Positions 57,260 through 64,000 of a stretch of DNA of 64,000 bases are shown one piece after another (position 1 is the stretch's first letter; each line of letters begins with the position of its first letter). The DNA is from Agrobacterium tumefaciens str. B6 (GTDB lineage: Bacteria > Pseudomonadota > Alphaproteobacteria > Rhizobiales > Rhizobiaceae), in the NCBI RefSeq assembly GCF_001541315.1, contig NZ_LMVK01000005.1, positions 78,529 to 142,528 of the forward strand. Reading direction: 5' to 3'. The notes beneath the pieces were generated by a model, which saw nothing but the letters and a program-made list of their open reading frames with translations, was not told the origin of the DNA and ran no database searches. The position numbers and the translations under genes are program-made.

Positions 57260-58387
57260 TCAGCGAACGATTGTCAGGGTCTCTGCCGCACGGGTGATGG
57301 CGGTGTAGAGCCACCTCTCGCGCGAGTCCCGGAAGGCATAGCTCTCGTCGAAGAGAACCACGTTATTCCACTGCGAACCCTGCGCCTTGTGCACGGTCAG
57401 CGCATAGCCGAAATCGAACTCGTCATAACGCTTGCGCGTGGACCACGGAATTTCCGTCTCCACATCCTCGAAGGCCGCCTTCAGCAATTTGATCTTGGCC
57501 GCACCGCGATCCATATCGTCGTCTTCGGGCCGGATCATCAGGTTGATGCCGGGCTTCACCGTTTCGCGCGAAGAACTCATCACCTGCCAGAGCGAGCCGT
57601 TCAGCAGGCCCTTGGCGGGATCATTCCGGAGGCAGACCAGCTTGTCGCCGGATTGCGGGTAATCGGCGGTAAAACCCTTCAGCTCGCGAAGCCGCTGATT
57701 ATAGCGACGGCGGGTACGGTTGGTGCCGACGAGTACCTGATCGGCATCGAGCACCAGCGACTGCGTCACCTCCGACTTGGAAATCACCTGCGCGGAACCA
57801 TAATCGCCGCGCATGATTTCCCGGCCTTCCCGCACATCCATGGCAAGATGGATGATCGGATTGTCCTTGGCCTGCCGATGAATCTCCGAGAGCAGATAAT
57901 CCGGCTCCTGCTCGGTAAAGAAGCCGCCGCCCGAAACCGGCGGCAGCTGGCCGGGATCGCCGAGCACGAGGATCGGCGTGCCGAAGCTCATCAGGTCCTT
58001 GCCGAGCTGCTCGTCCACCATCGAACATTCATCGATGATGATGAGCGCCGCCTTGGCGAGCGGGCTCTGGCGGTTGATGGAGAACATCGGCGCAATCGAG
58101 GTCTTGCCGGTTTCCTCGTCTTCGACAGTTTCTTCACCGCGCGGGCGGTAGATCAGCGAATGGATGGTGCGGGCATTGGTTGCACCACGCGAACGCAGCA
58201 CCTGCGCCGCCTTACCGGTGAAGGCCGCAAACAGCACCTCGCCATCGACATTTTCCGCGAAATGCTTGGCAAGCGTCGTCTTGCCCGTTCCGGCATAACC
58301 GAACAGCCGGAAAACCGGTGTGCGGCCTTCCTTCAGCCAGCGGGAAACAGCCTTGAGCGCTTCGTCCTGTTGCGGTGAAAATAACAT
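57260..58387 (-). CDS. RecD-like ATP-dependent DNA helicase (AAA_30)
   Basis: A 375-residue superfamily-1B helicase. Walker A FGYAGTGKTTLAKHF (residues ~30-44), motif Ia AFTGKAAQVLRSRG, Walker B ALIIIDECSMVDEQL, motif III LVLGDPGQLPPVSGGG, and a C-terminal UvrD_C_2 domain with GYALTVHKAQGSQWNNVVLFDES and LYTAITRAAETLTIV (motif VI). It is a compact RecD/TraA-related helicase without the RecBC-partner N-terminal domain. It probably acts in DNA repair. Convergent with the MerR gene (6 bp apart). Confidence 0.9.
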   Translation of the reverse strand: MLFSPQQDEALKAVSRWLKEGRTPVFRLFGYAGTGKTTLAKHFAENVDGEVLFAAFTGKAAQVLRSRGATNARTIHSLIYRPRGEETVEDEETGKTSIAPMFSINRQSPLAKAALIIIDECSMVDEQLGKDLMSFGTPILVLGDPGQLPPVSGGGFFTEQEPDYLLSEIHRQAKDNPIIHLAMDVREGREIMRGDYGSAQVISKSEVTQSLVLDADQVLVGTNRTRRRYNQRLRELKGFTADYPQSGDKLVCLRNDPAKGLLNGSLWQVMSSSRETVKPGINLMIRPEDDDMDRGAAKIKLLKAAFEDVETEIPWSTRKRYDEFDFGYALTVHKAQGSQWNNVVLFDESYAFRDSRERWLYTAITRAAETLTIVR

Positions 58388-58466
58388 GCGCCCTCATCGC
58401 AGGATTCGAGCGTGGTGCGCAACAGAAAAAGAACGAAAGATGAATCGCCTGACGAGAATGACGGCC

Positions 58467-58949
58467 TCAATGGGCCGCCTGCTTCTCAACGAGCGCCGCC
58501 AATTGCTCCGCAACCGTATTCCAGCCATCGAAGAACCCCATCTCCGCGTGCCTGTTGCGATCCTCAAGATTGTTGTGCATGGCGTAAGCCACATATTCCA
58601 TGCCTTCGGGATGATCGCGAAACGTCATCACGGCCGTGAGGAACGGCTGGGCGGAGGGGCGAAAACCCGCGGTCAGCGCATCGGTGAAAACCAGACGCTC
58701 CTCATGATCCACCGCCAGAAAACATCCTTTGACATGCGGACCGAAGGCCGCGCCATCCTCGCTATACCGCGTTTCGAAGGCACCGCCGGGATGAAGCTCC
58801 ATTTTATCGACACGGCATTGGCCGGGATGCGGAACCCACCACTGTTCAAGACTGGTCCTGTCCGTCCAGGCATTCCAGACGAGCCGGCGCGGCGCCCTTA
58901 TGATGCGTGAAATCTTCAGGTCGAGATCGGGATTGAAAGTGTCGGTCAT
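58467..58949 (-). CDS. SRPBCC (AHSA1-like) domain protein
   Basis: A 160-residue START-like protein: LKISRIIRAPRRLVWNAWTDRTSLEQWWVPHPGQCRV, HPGGAFETRY, ERLVFTDAL, VMTFRDHPEGMEY and a C-terminal helix GFFDGWNTVAEQLAALVEKQ. The helix-grip fold of the AHSA1/SRPBCC family binds hydrophobic ligands. Its ATG overlaps the ArsR stop (ATGA), the common ArsR-SRPBCC couple in which both genes are co-regulated. The ligand is unknown. Confidence 0.88.
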   Translation of the reverse strand: MTDTFNPDLDLKISRIIRAPRRLVWNAWTDRTSLEQWWVPHPGQCRVDKMELHPGGAFETRYSEDGAAFGPHVKGCFLAVDHEERLVFTDALTAGFRPSAQPFLTAVMTFRDHPEGMEYVAYAMHNNLEDRNRHAEMGFFDGWNTVAEQLAALVEKQAAH

Positions 58950-59305
58950 CGGTCATTCTCCCCTTTGCTGGACATCCTGTCCTGTTGTGCCATGACAAAC
59001 TGTTCGAGCCGGTCGGTGCGGCCTTCCCAGATGGCGCGCTGTTGCGAAAGCCAGCCATCGAGCATGGAAAACCGCTGCTTCTCCAGGGAGCAGAACCGGA
59101 CACGCCCCTGCTTGCGCGTCACGATCAGCCCCGCCTCTTCCAGTTGGCGGATATGTTTCATGAAGGATGGCAGGGCCATGTCGAAGGGTTCGGCCAGCGT
59201 TCCGATGCTCGCCTCCCCGCCGCCCAGCCTCAGGATCACCGCCCTGCGGGTCGGATCGGCAAGAGACTGGAAGATATCGTTGAGTGCATCTGAATAGTTT
59301 TCCAT
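58946..59305 (-). CDS. ArsR-family transcriptional regulator
   Basis: A 119-residue winged-helix regulator: ALNDIFQSLADPTRRAVILRLGGGEASIGTLAEPFDMALPSFMKHIRQLEEAGLIVTRKQGRVRFCSL. It lacks the metal-binding Cys pair of ArsR/SmtB sensors, as in the group paired with SRPBCC proteins. ATG at 59305 (MENYSD) was chosen over 59320. It overlaps the SRPBCC start by four bases. The inverted repeat AAACTTA..TAAGTTT just upstream is a likely operator. Confidence 0.9.
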   Translation of the reverse strand: MENYSDALNDIFQSLADPTRRAVILRLGGGEASIGTLAEPFDMALPSFMKHIRQLEEAGLIVTRKQGRVRFCSLEKQRFSMLDGWLSQQRAIWEGRTDRLEQFVMAQQDRMSSKGENDR

Positions 59306-59326
59306 AAGGCTAACTATCACATCAAG

Positions 59327-59350
59327 AAACTTAGCTCAATGGATAAGTTT
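59327..59350. promoter_or_regulatory. Candidate ArsR operator
   Basis: AAACTTA-GCTCAATGGA-TAAGTTT, a perfect 7-bp inverted repeat with 10-bp spacer, 22 bp upstream of the ArsR start and in the divergent region before the exported COG4315-like gene. Confidence 0.45.
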
Positions 59351-59444
59351 AAAAAATGCGTCGAGACAGGGAATAATTCGTCAGGTTGCGGTGTCTCTTG
59401 ATGTGCTGGCGGCAGAGGCCGCCCGAACCAAGGAGGATATGTCC

Positions 59445-59819
59445 ATGAAGATCCGCTTTATCGTTCCCGCCCTCGTTCTGGCTTTTGCCGGAACGGCCTA
59501 TGCCGCCCCTGCGGTCGAAACGGTCAAGACCGCCAAAGGCGACGTGCTGGCGGGCGAAAAAGGCATGACGCTCTACACTTTCAAGAACGACAAGAAGGGC
59601 GTATCCAATTGTTATGACAAATGCGCGGTAAACTGGCCGCCGTTTTTCGCAGCCGCCAGCGACAAGGCCGAGGGCGCCTATTCCCTCGTGAAGCGCAAGG
59701 ATGGCAAGATGCAGTGGGCAAAGGATGGCATGCCGCTTTATTACTGGGTCAAGGATACCAAGAAGGGCGATGCCACCGGTGATGGTGTGAACGGTGTATG
59801 GGATGCCGCAAAACCCTGA
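59445..59819 (+). CDS. COG4315-like exported repeat protein
   Basis: A 124-residue protein with a signal peptide (MKIRFIVPALVLAFAGTAYAAP, cleavage after AYA). The mature part has the secreted-repeat pattern of the COG4315 family: GDVLAGEKGMTLYTFKNDKKGVSNCYDKCAVNWPPFFA and DGKMQWAKDGMPLYYWVKDTKKGDATGDGVNGVW, two Y-x-(F/W/Y)-x-x-D-type repeats with a conserved Cys pair. ATG at 59445, 8 bases after AGGAGG, beats 59439. It is the first gene of an operon with an ECF sigma and anti-sigma factor, so it may be a target or sensor component of that system. Confidence 0.85.
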   Translation: MKIRFIVPALVLAFAGTAYAAPAVETVKTAKGDVLAGEKGMTLYTFKNDKKGVSNCYDKCAVNWPPFFAAASDKAEGAYSLVKRKDGKMQWAKDGMPLYYWVKDTKKGDATGDGVNGVWDAAKP

Positions 59820-59823
59820 TGGC

Positions 59824-60360
59824 ATGAATGGCGAAAAGCGGGGGAACCATTCCCCCGCAGCCGGCAGCTTCGAAACGGAGATGCTGGCGCTGATACCCAT
59901 GCTGCGCCGTTATTCCCGCAGCCTTTCCCGTTCTGACGCCGATGGCGAGGACCTCTTGCAGGACTGCGTGGAAAAGGCGCTGGCCAATCAAAGGCAATGG
60001 CGCGGAACAGGTTTAAAAACATGGGCTTACACGATAATGACGAATCTTTATCGTAACCGCCACCGCGCCGAGAAACGTCACCCGTCCGAAAGCCTCGACG
60101 GCCATGAGACCATCGCCGGCGCGGAGACGCTCTCCGACACGCTGGAGAATGACCGCCTGCACGGCGCGCTCGCCCTTCTTTCGTCCGACATGCGCGCGGT
60201 GCTGATGCTGGTGACGGTGGAGGGCTACAGCTATCAGGAGGCGGCCGAGACACTATCGATCCCGCTCGGCACCGTCATGTCCAGACTGTCCCGCGCCCGC
60301 GAAACCCTTCGCCAGCACCTGGCGGCGGATAATATCATACCCCTGCGGAGACCACGATGA
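59824..60360 (+). CDS. ECF RNA polymerase sigma factor
   Basis: A 178-residue extracytoplasmic-function sigma factor. Region 2: LIPMLRRYSRSLSRSDADGEDLLQDCVEKALANQRQWRGTGLKTWAYTIMTNLYRNRHR. Region 4: LSSDMRAVLMLVTVEGYSYQEAAETLSIPLGTVMSRLSRARETLRQHL. The start is ambiguous: 59794 would overlap the previous gene by 26 bp, 59824 lies 4 bp after its stop; neither has a good ribosome-binding site. Its stop overlaps the anti-sigma ATG, fitting coupled expression. The stress signal is unknown. Confidence 0.88.
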   Translation: MNGEKRGNHSPAAGSFETEMLALIPMLRRYSRSLSRSDADGEDLLQDCVEKALANQRQWRGTGLKTWAYTIMTNLYRNRHRAEKRHPSESLDGHETIAGAETLSDTLENDRLHGALALLSSDMRAVLMLVTVEGYSYQEAAETLSIPLGTVMSRLSRARETLRQHLAADNIIPLRRPR

Positions 60361-61145
60361 AACGGCCCGACGCCATAACCGAAGACGACCTGCACGCCTA
60401 TGTCGACGGACTTCTTTCCGACGACGACCGCGCGGCTGTCGAGGCCTGGCTGGCGGAAAGGCCGGAAGAGCAGGCCCGCGTGGAGGAATGGAGAAAACAG
60501 GCCGATATTCTGCGCAATGCCTTCGCCTCCTATGCCGCTGCACATCCGCATGACGCATCGATGCTCAGCCCGCAAAAGAGGGAGCGCGCATGGCGGGCAA
60601 AACCGGTTCTCCTGCAAACAGCGGCCGCGCTTTTGATCTTCGTGGCGGGTGCTGCGGCCGGCAGGCTTCTGCCGCCGTCTTTTTCCACGCCGCAGGACGT
60701 GACTCTGGCGTCGCTGACGACGGATATTCCGGCACAGGCGAAATCCGCCTATCTCATCTATGCGAGCGAGGTGCGCCATCCCGTTGAAGTCGGCGCCGGA
60801 GAGCAGCAGCATCTCGCGACATGGCTCGGCAAGCGGCTCGGCTACCCCTTCACCATCCCCGATCTCTCGAAGATCGGATATGACCTCGTCGGCGGGCGTC
60901 TTATCCCCGTCAGCGGCAAGCCGGGCGCGATGCTGATGTATCAGGACAAGACCGGCCGCAGGGTGACGGTGCTGATCGGCCACAACGAGGAAAACCGCAC
61001 CACCAGCTTCCGCATGGCCAGCGCCGACGGTATCGAGACCTTCTACTGGATCGACAACGAACTGGGTTACGCCGTGTCCGCCGAACTGACGCGCGACGAG
61101 GTGCAGGCGATCGCCGAGGAATGTTACCGGCAGTTTCCGACGTGA
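60357..61145 (+). CDS. Anti-sigma factor, membrane-anchored
   Basis: A 262-residue protein with an N-terminal anti-sigma-like domain (ITEDDLHAYVDGLLSDDDRAAVEAWLAERPEEQARVEEWRKQ), one transmembrane helix (residues ~83-103, VLLQTAAALLIFVAGAAAGRLL) and a ~155-residue periplasmic domain (SLTTDIPAQAKSAYLIYASEVRHPVEVGAGEQQHLATWLGKRLG ...). The zinc-binding His-x3-Cys-x2-Cys of ZAS anti-sigmas is absent, so it is a zinc-free type. Its ATG overlaps the ECF sigma stop (ATGA). It would hold the sigma factor at the membrane until a periplasmic signal arrives. Confidence 0.85.
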   Translation: MKRPDAITEDDLHAYVDGLLSDDDRAAVEAWLAERPEEQARVEEWRKQADILRNAFASYAAAHPHDASMLSPQKRERAWRAKPVLLQTAAALLIFVAGAAAGRLLPPSFSTPQDVTLASLTTDIPAQAKSAYLIYASEVRHPVEVGAGEQQHLATWLGKRLGYPFTIPDLSKIGYDLVGGRLIPVSGKPGAMLMYQDKTGRRVTVLIGHNEENRTTSFRMASADGIETFYWIDNELGYAVSAELTRDEVQAIAEECYRQFPT

Positions 61146-61151
61146 GGGCTG

Positions 61152-61745
61152 TTATTTCAACATCGGCCAGAGGCTGATGACGAGAAGCACGGCCATGGTG
61201 ATATTGAACCATTTGAGCCGGACCGGCACAGCGAGCCAGTCGCGCAAGGCGGAGCCGAAGCCGGCCCAGGTCGAAACGCTGGGAAGATTGACCGCGGCGA
61301 AGGCCACGCCGACGACAAGGACGGTGAAGAAATATTGCCGCTCATCCGTATAGGTCGCCATCGCCGTCACCGCCATCACCCAGGCCTTGGGATTGACCCA
61401 CTGAAAGGCGGCGGCTGCAATGAAACTCATCGGCGCCGACGCGGCAGAACCTTCGCTAAGGCTGCGGGAAGTACCGATCTTCCATGCAATCCAGACGAGA
61501 TATAGACCACCTGCGAATTTCAGGCCGGTGTAAAGAACGGGCACCGAATGCAGCAATGCGCCGAGACCGAAGCCGACCCCGATCAGCAGCGACAGGAACC
61601 CCGCGCCGATGCCCAGCATGTGCGGGATGGTACGGCGGAAACCGAAGTTCACCCCTGACGCAAACAGCATCATATTGTTCGGGCCTGGCGTGATGGAGGT
61701 GGTGAAGGCAAACAGCACCAGCGCGACAAAGGTTTCGGCAGTCAT
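61152..61745 (-). CDS. LysE-family amino acid exporter
   Basis: A 197-residue inner-membrane protein with about six helices and the LysE/RhtB hallmark TTSITPGPNNMMLFASGVNFGFRRTIPHMLGIGAGF near the N-terminus, then FAGGLYLVWIAWKIGTS and FQWVNPKAWVMAVTAMATY. ATG at 61745 follows AAGGAG; the open frame upstream to 61886 is ignored. It likely exports an amino acid or related small molecule; the substrate is unknown. Convergent with the anti-sigma gene. Confidence 0.9.
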   Translation of the reverse strand: MTAETFVALVLFAFTTSITPGPNNMMLFASGVNFGFRRTIPHMLGIGAGFLSLLIGVGFGLGALLHSVPVLYTGLKFAGGLYLVWIAWKIGTSRSLSEGSAASAPMSFIAAAAFQWVNPKAWVMAVTAMATYTDERQYFFTVLVVGVAFAAVNLPSVSTWAGFGSALRDWLAVPVRLKWFNITMAVLLVISLWPMLK

Positions 61746-61909
61746 GATTTCTCCTTGAGCAGAAACCCTATCCGTCGGACCATCATCAAGCCACCCCGCC
61801 GGATCGATGGGCGCGGTCAATTTTTTTGATGGATCAATACTTTCCATGCCGGGTTTGAGAAGTCGGAACAAAGGGCTATTGTCCAATCACCAATCGCTGG
61901 AGCGAACCC

Positions 61910-62755
61910 ATGTATGACGACATTCCTTCCGTCACCCTGCCATCAGGAAAAGAGGTTCCGGCCCTTGGCCTCGGCACCTGGAACATGGGGGAGACGCGAT
62001 CATCCGCGCCGCAGGAGGTCGAAAGCATCCGCAAGGCGATCGATCTCGGCATGACGCTGGTCGACACGGCGGAAATGTATGCGGACGGCAGATCGGAAGA
62101 GGTGGTCGGCGCGGCCATCGCCGGCCGTCGACAGGACGTGTTTCTGGTCAGCAAGGTCTATCCCTGGAACGCCAGCGAAAGAGGCACGGCGGAGGCCTGC
62201 GAGCGCAGCCTTGCAAGGCTCGGCACCGACCATATCGACCTCTATTTGCTGCACTGGCGTGGCGAGCACCCGCTTGCAGAAACCGTGGCGGCTTTCGAAA
62301 GGCTGAAGCGCGACGGCAAGATCGGCGACTGGGGCGTCTCCAATTTCGACAGCGACGACATGGAGGAGCTTTTCGCGGTTCCTGACGGCAAGAACTGCGC
62401 CGCCAATCAGGTGCTATACAACCTGTCCCGACGCGGGCCGGAGTTTTCACTGCTGCCGTGGTGCCAGGAGCATGGCGTGCCGCTGATGGCCTATTCCCCG
62501 ATCGAACAGGGCCGCATTTTGAAGAACCATGAACTCATCCGCATCGCCAAGGCCTATCAGGCAACCCCGGCCCAGCTGGCGCTCGCCTTTCTGCTGGAAA
62601 GGGACGGCGTCATCGCCATTCCGAAATCCGCCAGCATCGCGCGGGTCGAGGAAAACCGCGGTGCGACGGATCTTGAAATAACCGATGAAGACTGGGCGGC
62701 GCTCGATGCCGCCTTCCCGCCACCGACGCGCAGAACCGCGCTGGAAATGCTTTGA
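61910..62755 (+). CDS. Aldo/keto reductase
   Basis: A 281-residue (alpha/beta)8 NADPH-dependent oxidoreductase. The catalytic tetrad is in place: Asp in VDTAEMY, Tyr in the same segment, Lys in LVSKVYP, His in YLLHWRG. NADPH contacts appear in [31 protein letters not shown] and [15 protein letters not shown] follow the family order. It is a single gene with no functional neighbour; the natural carbonyl substrate is unknown. Confidence 0.93.
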   Translation: MYDDIPSVTLPSGKEVPALGLGTWNMGETRSSAPQEVESIRKAIDLGMTLVDTAEMYADGRSEEVVGAAIAGRRQDVFLVSKVYPWNASERGTAEACERSLARLGTDHIDLYLLHWRGEHPLAETVAAFERLKRDGKIGDWGVSNFDSDDMEELFAVPDGKNCAANQVLYNLSRRGPEFSLLPWCQEHGVPLMAYSPIEQGRILKNHELIRIAKAYQATPAQLALAFLLERDGVIAIPKSASIARVEENRGATDLEITDEDWAALDAAFPPPTRRTALEML

Positions 62756-62854
62756 TATAACAGTACGTTAAGAGACTGTCCGGAATCTGTCGATCAGGCA
62801 GTTGAATCGGAATGTGAGCAAAGCAATTGTGCCACCGCCACGGCAGGCCGCACT

Positions 62855-62885
62855 TGAAAAAAACGGCGCGGAAAGCCGCGCCGTT
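62855..62885 (-). terminator. Terminator of the SRPBCC/ArsR operon
   Basis: AACGGCGCGG-AAAG-CCGCGCCGTT, a perfect 10-bp stem, preceded by an A run on the plus strand that reads as a T run on the minus strand. It lies 23 bp after the SRPBCC stop. Confidence 0.85.
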
Positions 62886-62907
62886 GTGTCCAAAAAGCAC
62901 CGCTCCG

Positions 62908-63438
62908 TTACGGTATACGCCGCTCATATTCTTCTTTCAGTCCCAGCCATGTATCCCAGAACGGCCCCGGCTCCTTCTCCTGAAGACGGGCGGCGAGAAT
63001 GTCGAGATGCACATGCCAGCCAGCGCTGACGTCAAGCCTCGTCCTCCTGTCGGCAAGCCGGCGATGAACCAGCGTCAGCAGCACATCCTTGCCAAGAGCC
63101 TGAAGTTCGATCGAGACCTCGCCACCTTCGCCCCAACTAAAGACGAGACGGTGCGGTGGAACCACGGTAATGATGCGGGAGGCCATACGGTCTTCTTCGG
63201 AAAAGCCTTCCGGGCGCCGGCCCGGCGGATCGGAAAGCTCATCGTTGCGCCACACCAGTTCGAACGGCGCATCCGGCGCAAGCCGCATTTCACCGGACGC
63301 CAGCCAGCGGCGGCGAAGTTCACTTTGTGTCAGATAGGCCCAGACCCGGTCGATCGGTCCCGGCAGCAGCCGTTCGATCTTCAGGGTCGTCGGCTCGACG
63401 AGACGGCCATAGGCGTCAGGCATTGCAATATCAGCCAT
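62908..63438 (-). CDS. SRPBCC (AHSA1-like) domain protein (second)
   Basis: A 176-residue helix-grip protein: TTLKIERLLPGPIDRVWAYLTQSELRRRWLASGEMRLAP, FELVWRNDELSDPPGRRPEG, HRLVFSWGEGGEVSIELQALGKDVLLTLVHRRL, and WHVHLDILAARLQEKEPGPFWDTW. The start is taken as ATG 63438 (MADIAMP), eight bases after GGAGGAA; 63444 is possible. It overlaps the upstream ArsR gene by 8 bp. This is a second ArsR-SRPBCC pair in the window, not closely similar to the first. Confidence 0.87.
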   Translation of the reverse strand: MADIAMPDAYGRLVEPTTLKIERLLPGPIDRVWAYLTQSELRRRWLASGEMRLAPDAPFELVWRNDELSDPPGRRPEGFSEEDRMASRIITVVPPHRLVFSWGEGGEVSIELQALGKDVLLTLVHRRLADRRTRLDVSAGWHVHLDILAARLQEKEPGPFWDTWLGLKEEYERRIP

Positions 63439-63799
63439 TGTCATTTCCTCCATCTGCAGGGATTTTTCCCTGATCATCCTCCCTGAGCATCTGCTCAAGA
63501 ATATCGAGGCGACTGCCCCAGAACTGCCGGTAGAAATCCAGCCATTCATGCGCTTCCGCCAACCGTTCCGGCGAAAGGCGGCAGACATGGGTGCGCCCCC
63601 TCACCTCACGGCGGATGAGCCCGGCATTTTCCAGCGCCTTGATGTGCTTTGAAGCCGCAGCGAGCGATATGTCGAACGGCTGGGCCAGCTGGCTTACCGT
63701 GCGCTCGCCGCGGGACAGATCACGCAGCATCGTGCGTCGCGTGGCATCGCCAAGAGCATGAAAGACGGTGTCGAGATGTGAAGCAGATAATTCAACCAT
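63431..63799 (-). CDS. ArsR-family transcriptional regulator (second)
   Basis: A 122-residue winged-helix regulator: LDTVFHALGDATRRTMLRDLSRGERTVSQLAQPFDISLAAASKHIKALENAGLIRREVRGRTHVCRLSPERL. No metal-binding Cys motif. ATG at 63799 gives the typical family length; the open frame reaches 63901. Two inverted repeats (TTCAAC..GTTGAA and TCAACC..GGTTGA) overlap and precede this start, indicating tight autoregulation. Confidence 0.9.
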   Translation of the reverse strand: MVELSASHLDTVFHALGDATRRTMLRDLSRGERTVSQLAQPFDISLAAASKHIKALENAGLIRREVRGRTHVCRLSPERLAEAHEWLDFYRQFWGSRLDILEQMLREDDQGKIPADGGNDNG

Positions 63800-63846
63800 G
63801 TTGTTGAATATAGACTGCCGATCCAGAAAGTCAACCATACGGTTGA
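63791..63846. promoter_or_regulatory. Two candidate ArsR operators
   Basis: TTCAAC-CATGTT-GTTGAA at 63791-63808 covers the ArsR start codon, and TCAACC-ATAC-GGTTGA at 63831-63846 lies just upstream. They share the half-site TTGAA/TTCAA-CC and are spaced about 38 bp centre to centre. Confidence 0.55.
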
Positions 63847-63901
63847 ATGTTGGATCGAGCGGAACAACGCCATAAAAAACGTATGGCCCGCCCGTCTGCA
63901 A

Positions 63902-64000
63902 GAGGATTATACGGTGTTCTGATCAGTCTGCGTCAACGTATACGGTCTCATGGGTAACTCCCATGGCCAAGATGGACATCCGCACGTTCAGAGCCCCATA
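63902..64000. other. Window edge, possible partial gene
   Basis: Both strands are open to the window end here: plus from ATG 63963 (MAKMDIRTFRAP) and minus ending at a TGA near 63923. Which one, if either, is coding cannot be decided from 99 bases. Confidence 0.25.

Overview
The window looks like a chromosomal segment of an Agrobacterium/Rhizobium-type alphaproteobacterium. The flanks are GC-rich, and their uvrB, ilvC, pdxJ, ndh, HxlR/TetR/ArsR-regulated housekeeping genes and dispersed palindromic repeats (a 47-bp CCCCTCAAGGGG-type element and a CCGGA..TCCGG-type element) are typical of Rhizobiaceae. Species-level placement is inference from protein style, not from a database search.

Left flank (1-14302): a DUF2946-like protein and a PepSY membrane protein; an HxlR-type regulator divergent from an NAD(P)-binding protein and an NTF2-like protein, with a candidate operator between them; a GNAT acetyltransferase; a small DUF486 membrane protein; uvrB, with a repeat element translated inside its C-terminal tail; a lipoprotein; an esterase; DUF1801, PRC-barrel, DUF922 protease-like and J-domain proteins; an NTF2-like protein and small membrane proteins.

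Central island (about 14303-39115, 24.8 kb): a mobile element integrated at the 3' end of a tRNA-Thr(UGU) gene. It is bounded by a perfect 48-bp direct repeat of the tRNA 3' half (attL 14303-14350, attR 39068-39115). Both ends also carry the same 20-bp GGTGGCCC-type repeat, probably integrase arm sites. Its contents run in blocks: a tyrosine integrase; a P-loop NTPase with a C-terminal HEPN-like Rx4H motif (candidate defence/abortive-infection protein); a tightly overlapped mobilisation-like operon (Mob/Pre-like relaxase, accessory protein, DotA/TraY-like membrane protein, a 57-aa two-helix peptide, two exported proteins) ended by a strong terminator; a solitary C5 cytosine methyltransferase and a string of tiny coupled minus-strand genes, several under 60 codons; a SIR2-HerA defence pair with a KTSC-domain gene overlapping its 3' end; two exported proteins, a LuxR-type regulator and a serine recombinase; and a type II restriction-modification set (NaeI-like endonuclease, C5 methyltransferase, Vsr) beside the right end. 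No full type IV secretion system is visible, so the element is best described as an integrative mobilisable element or defence island with a partial conjugation-like module.

Right flank (39116-64000): the tRNA-Thr gene, a membrane diguanylate cyclase whose GGDEF domain looks locally scrambled, two endonuclease/exonuclease/phosphatase-family proteins, an iron-type ABC transporter operon, a PLP aminotransferase, a RbsD/FucU protein, ilvC with a TetR regulator, an AraC regulator divergent from a zinc-type alcohol dehydrogenase, ndh, pdxJ, a MerR-LuxR fusion regulator, a RecD-like helicase, two ArsR-SRPBCC pairs, an ECF sigma/anti-sigma pair behind a small exported protein, a LysE exporter and an aldo/keto reductase.
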